Source: Bacteroidales bacterium (lineage in GTDB: Bacteria > Bacteroidota > Bacteroidia > Bacteroidales > UBA932). Taken from it: a stretch of DNA of 64,000 nucleotides. Positions 62,058-64,000 of the stretch are shown in pieces (position 1 is the first letter of the stretch; the number at the start of each line of letters is the position of its first letter). The stretch covers positions 1-64,000 of the forward strand of contig JAFWSX010000013.1 in the NCBI GenBank assembly GCA_017519185.1. Direction: 5' to 3'. A program made the translations under genes and the position numbers. Under the pieces are notes generated by a model. It saw only the letters and a program-made list of their open reading frames with translations, was not told where the DNA came from and ran no database searches.

Positions 62058-64000
62058 ATGAAAAAAGCTATTAAATGCTTGCTTGCATCATTGGCAGCCA
62101 TCTTCGTGACGGCATCCGCCTTTGCGCAGGTAACCAATTCGTCTCTCGGCGGTTCCATCGTTGACGAGAACGGCGAGCCGGTCATCGGTGCAGCCGTCAT
62201 CGCGACCCACGAACCTTCGGGAACTGTCTATGGGGCAGCTACCAACGCCCAGGGTCGTTTTACGATCAACGGTATGCGTCCGGGCGGCCCTTACAACGTT
62301 GAGGTTTCCAGCCTCGGCTACCAGACCGCTACATACACAGGCATCACCCTTCAGCTCGCTGAGACTTATGCCCTCAACGCAACCCTGAAAGAAGAGTCTC
62401 TCACACTCGGAGAGTCTGTCGTGATTGCGACTGCTTCTTCAAAATTCGCAACTGAAAAGACAGGTGCAGCCACCAACGTCAACAACGATCAGCTCGTTGC
62501 CCTGCCTAACGTTACCCGCAGCATCACTGCAGTCACCAAGGTTTCTCCTTACGGCGGCAGCGGAATGCAGATAGCAGGTAGCGACGGCCGTACATCAAGC
62601 TTTACCGTCGACGGTGCCAGCTTCAACAACAACTTCGGTCTTTCAGACGCTCTCCCGGGCGGCGGCAACCCTATCTCAATCGATGCTATCGAAGAGATGC
62701 AGATCGTCGTTTCTCCCTTTGACGTACGTCAGACCAACTTCGTAGGAGGTGCCGTAAATGCCATCACCAAGTCAGGTACCAACACTTTCAAGGGAACAGC
62801 CTACATTTATCACCGCAACGAGAATATGCGCGGTAACGTTGCTGCAGGCCAGGAGATCGCTACTGCCCGCGACACAGACCGCAACACCACTTACGGTTTC
62901 ACCCTCGGCGGCCCGATCGTGAAGAACAAACTTTTCTTCTTTGTCAACTTCGAGAAGGCTACCGTTCCGACCCAGGTTACCAGCTGGCGTCCTTCAACCA
63001 ACGGCGTAGCTGATCCGGATGCGCAGATTTCACGCACCACCATCGCCGACATGCAGAAAGTCCAGAAATATGTGATGGACAAATATGGATATGACACAGG
63101 TGCATATGACGATTTCGGAGCCACCAGGGGCGATACCAAGGCTCTTGCCCGTCTCGACTGGAACATCAATTCGAAACATCACCTTGCAGTCCGCTACAAC
63201 TACACTCTGAACCAGGCCTGGACTCCTACCAATGCATCTTCTTCAAATGCAGGCCAGCGTGCAGTACAGAGCCGTATCGGACAGTACTCGATGTCTTTCT
63301 TCAACTCAGTGTATTCATCTGACAACGTAGCCAACACCTTCTCGTTCGACTTGAACAGCCGTTTCAACAACAACCTGTCAAACCAGTTCCTGGCTACCTA
63401 TTCAATCCTCGACACAAGGCGCGGCTCTCCTTCACAGCCGTTCCCGTTCGTGGACATCCTCGACGGCTCAGGCACTGTCACTCCCTATATGGCACTTGGT
63501 TACGAGCTCTTCACCTGGCACAACGGTTACCACAACCGCAGCATCACCGCCAAGGATGATATCACCTACTATTTCGGATATCACAAACTGATGGCAGGTA
63601 TCAGCTACGACTACCAGATGGTGGACAACGTGTATATGCGTAACGGTACCGGTTACTACCGCTACAACTCTCTCGACGACTTCCTGAATATGGCAGCTCC
63701 CGAGACTGTGGCTTTGACCTATGGTTATGACGGCACTGAAGCTCCTGGCGCCCGCGTACGTTATCACAGGGCAGCCATCTATGCACAGGATGAATGGAAC
63801 CCCACCGCAAAACTCAAACTCACCGCAGGTCTCCGTCTTGAAACCATAATCTATGACAATCAGGACGTCATCCGCAACAATGCCATCTACAACATCGACT
63901 ATAACGGTTATCACGTAGATACAGGCACCTGGCCCACTACCAAACTCCAGGCTTCTCCCCGTATCGGTTTCACATACGACGTGCTCGGCAACGGTGACCT
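62058..64000 (+). CDS. Oar-like TonB-dependent receptor (partial, continues past the window)
   Basis: The frame stays open from ATG 62058 to the window end (647 codons). A signal peptide ends TASAFAQ. Then comes a carboxypeptidase-like regulatory domain (GGSIVDENGEPVIGAAV, about 30-110), a plug domain (about 135-235, with ITAVTKVSPYGGSGMQIAG and IDAIEEMQIVVSPFDVRQ), FVGGAVNAITKSGTNTF, and the start of the barrel with GGPIVKNKLFFFVNFEK. This is the OmpA-related/Oar type of TonB-dependent transporter rather than a classic SusC. The ligand is unknown. Confidence 0.93.
   Translation, partial: MKKAIKCLLASLAAIFVTASAFAQVTNSSLGGSIVDENGEPVIGAAVIATHEPSGTVYGAATNAQGRFTINGMRPGGPYNVEVSSLGYQTATYTGITLQLAETYALNATLKEESLTLGESVVIATASSKFATEKTGAATNVNNDQLVALPNVTRSITAVTKVSPYGGSGMQIAGSDGRTSSFTVDGASFNNNFGLSDALPGGGNPISIDAIEEMQIVVSPFDVRQTNFVGGAVNAITKSGTNTFKGTAYIYHRNENMRGNVAAGQEIATARDTDRNTTYGFTLGGPIVKNKLFFFVNFEKATVPTQVTSWRPSTNGVADPDAQISRTTIADMQKVQKYVMDKYGYDTGAYDDFGATRGDTKALARLDWNINSKHHLAVRYNYTLNQAWTPTNASSSNAGQRAVQSRIGQYSMSFFNSVYSSDNVANTFSFDLNSRFNNNLSNQFLATYSILDTRRGSPSQPFPFVDILDGSGTVTPYMALGYELFTWHNGYHNRSITAKDDITYYFGYHKLMAGISYDYQMVDNVYMRNGTGYYRYNSLDDFLNMAAPETVALTYGYDGTEAPGARVRYHRAAIYAQDEWNPTAKLKLTAGLRLETIIYDNQDVIRNNAIYNIDYNGYHVDTGTWPTTKLQASPRIGFTYDVLGNGD

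Overview
The window looks like a chromosomal piece of an uncultured gut-type Bacteroidales (Bacteroidota). Signs of this are the many TAnnTTTG -7 promoter elements and lack of strong Shine-Dalgarno sites, an Oar/SusC-type TonB-dependent receptor, BACON-domain, DUF3244-like and C10-peptidase genes, many lipoproteins, glycoside hydrolases of GH27, GH29 and GH51, and the ribosomal order rplM-rpsI-rpsB-tsf. GC content is moderate to high by eye, with AT-richer accessory stretches at about 11.7-14.4 kb, 45.9-46.5 kb and 49.6-52.3 kb.

Layout. 0-6.6 kb: tRNA-Leu with a possible integration scar, then secreted enzymes (GH27 and GH29 glycosidases, a Tat-type phosphoesterase, a carboxylesterase). 6.7-9.4 kb: a 35-residue lipoprotein, a DcuA/B-type dicarboxylate antiporter and an outer-membrane porin. 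9.6-14.4 kb: an accessory island between a uvrC cut off after its GIY-YIG domain and a shortened S10 ribosomal operon. It holds an ECF sigma factor, a putative dual-membrane anti-sigma factor, two related lipoproteins and a PstS-like binding protein. 14.5-18.4 kb: rplC-rplD-rplW-rplB-rpsS-rplV-rpsC, without the usual rpsJ before or rplP and later genes after. 18.4-26 kb: phosphopantetheinyl transferase, tRNA-Gln, tadA, a degenerate ThiL homologue, a suf operon with pnuC inside it, and a HerA-like ATPase. 26-42.5 kb: esterase, murB, three peptidases, an alpha-2-macroglobulin-like protein, murA, a tRNA-dihydrouridine synthase, lpxK and GH51. 42.6-45.6 kb: rplM-rpsI-rpsB-tsf. 45.6-52.9 kb: a second accessory region with a MITE-like inverted repeat, two more members of the lipoprotein family, a CE1-type esterase, a membrane TPR/HTH regulator, a C10 peptidase and a second ECF sigma factor. 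52.9-64 kb: comF, a coiled-coil-repeat lipoprotein, cdaA-mutS2, metK behind a SAM-II riboswitch, two single-domain BACON lipoproteins, an MBL-fold hydrolase and the start of a TonB-dependent receptor.

The most interesting signal is a regulon-like set linking the two accessory regions. Three promoters share GCAGTATT, exactly 13 bases, then CGTTATATA. They lie before both ECF sigma genes and before one of four paralogous lipoproteins that share a CPxIFGD...H...T(W/Y)W motif and a downstream Cys. I infer an autoregulated ECF sigma circuit controlling an undescribed lipoprotein family, with one branch next to a C10 protease. This rests on reading the sequence by eye; no database search was run.
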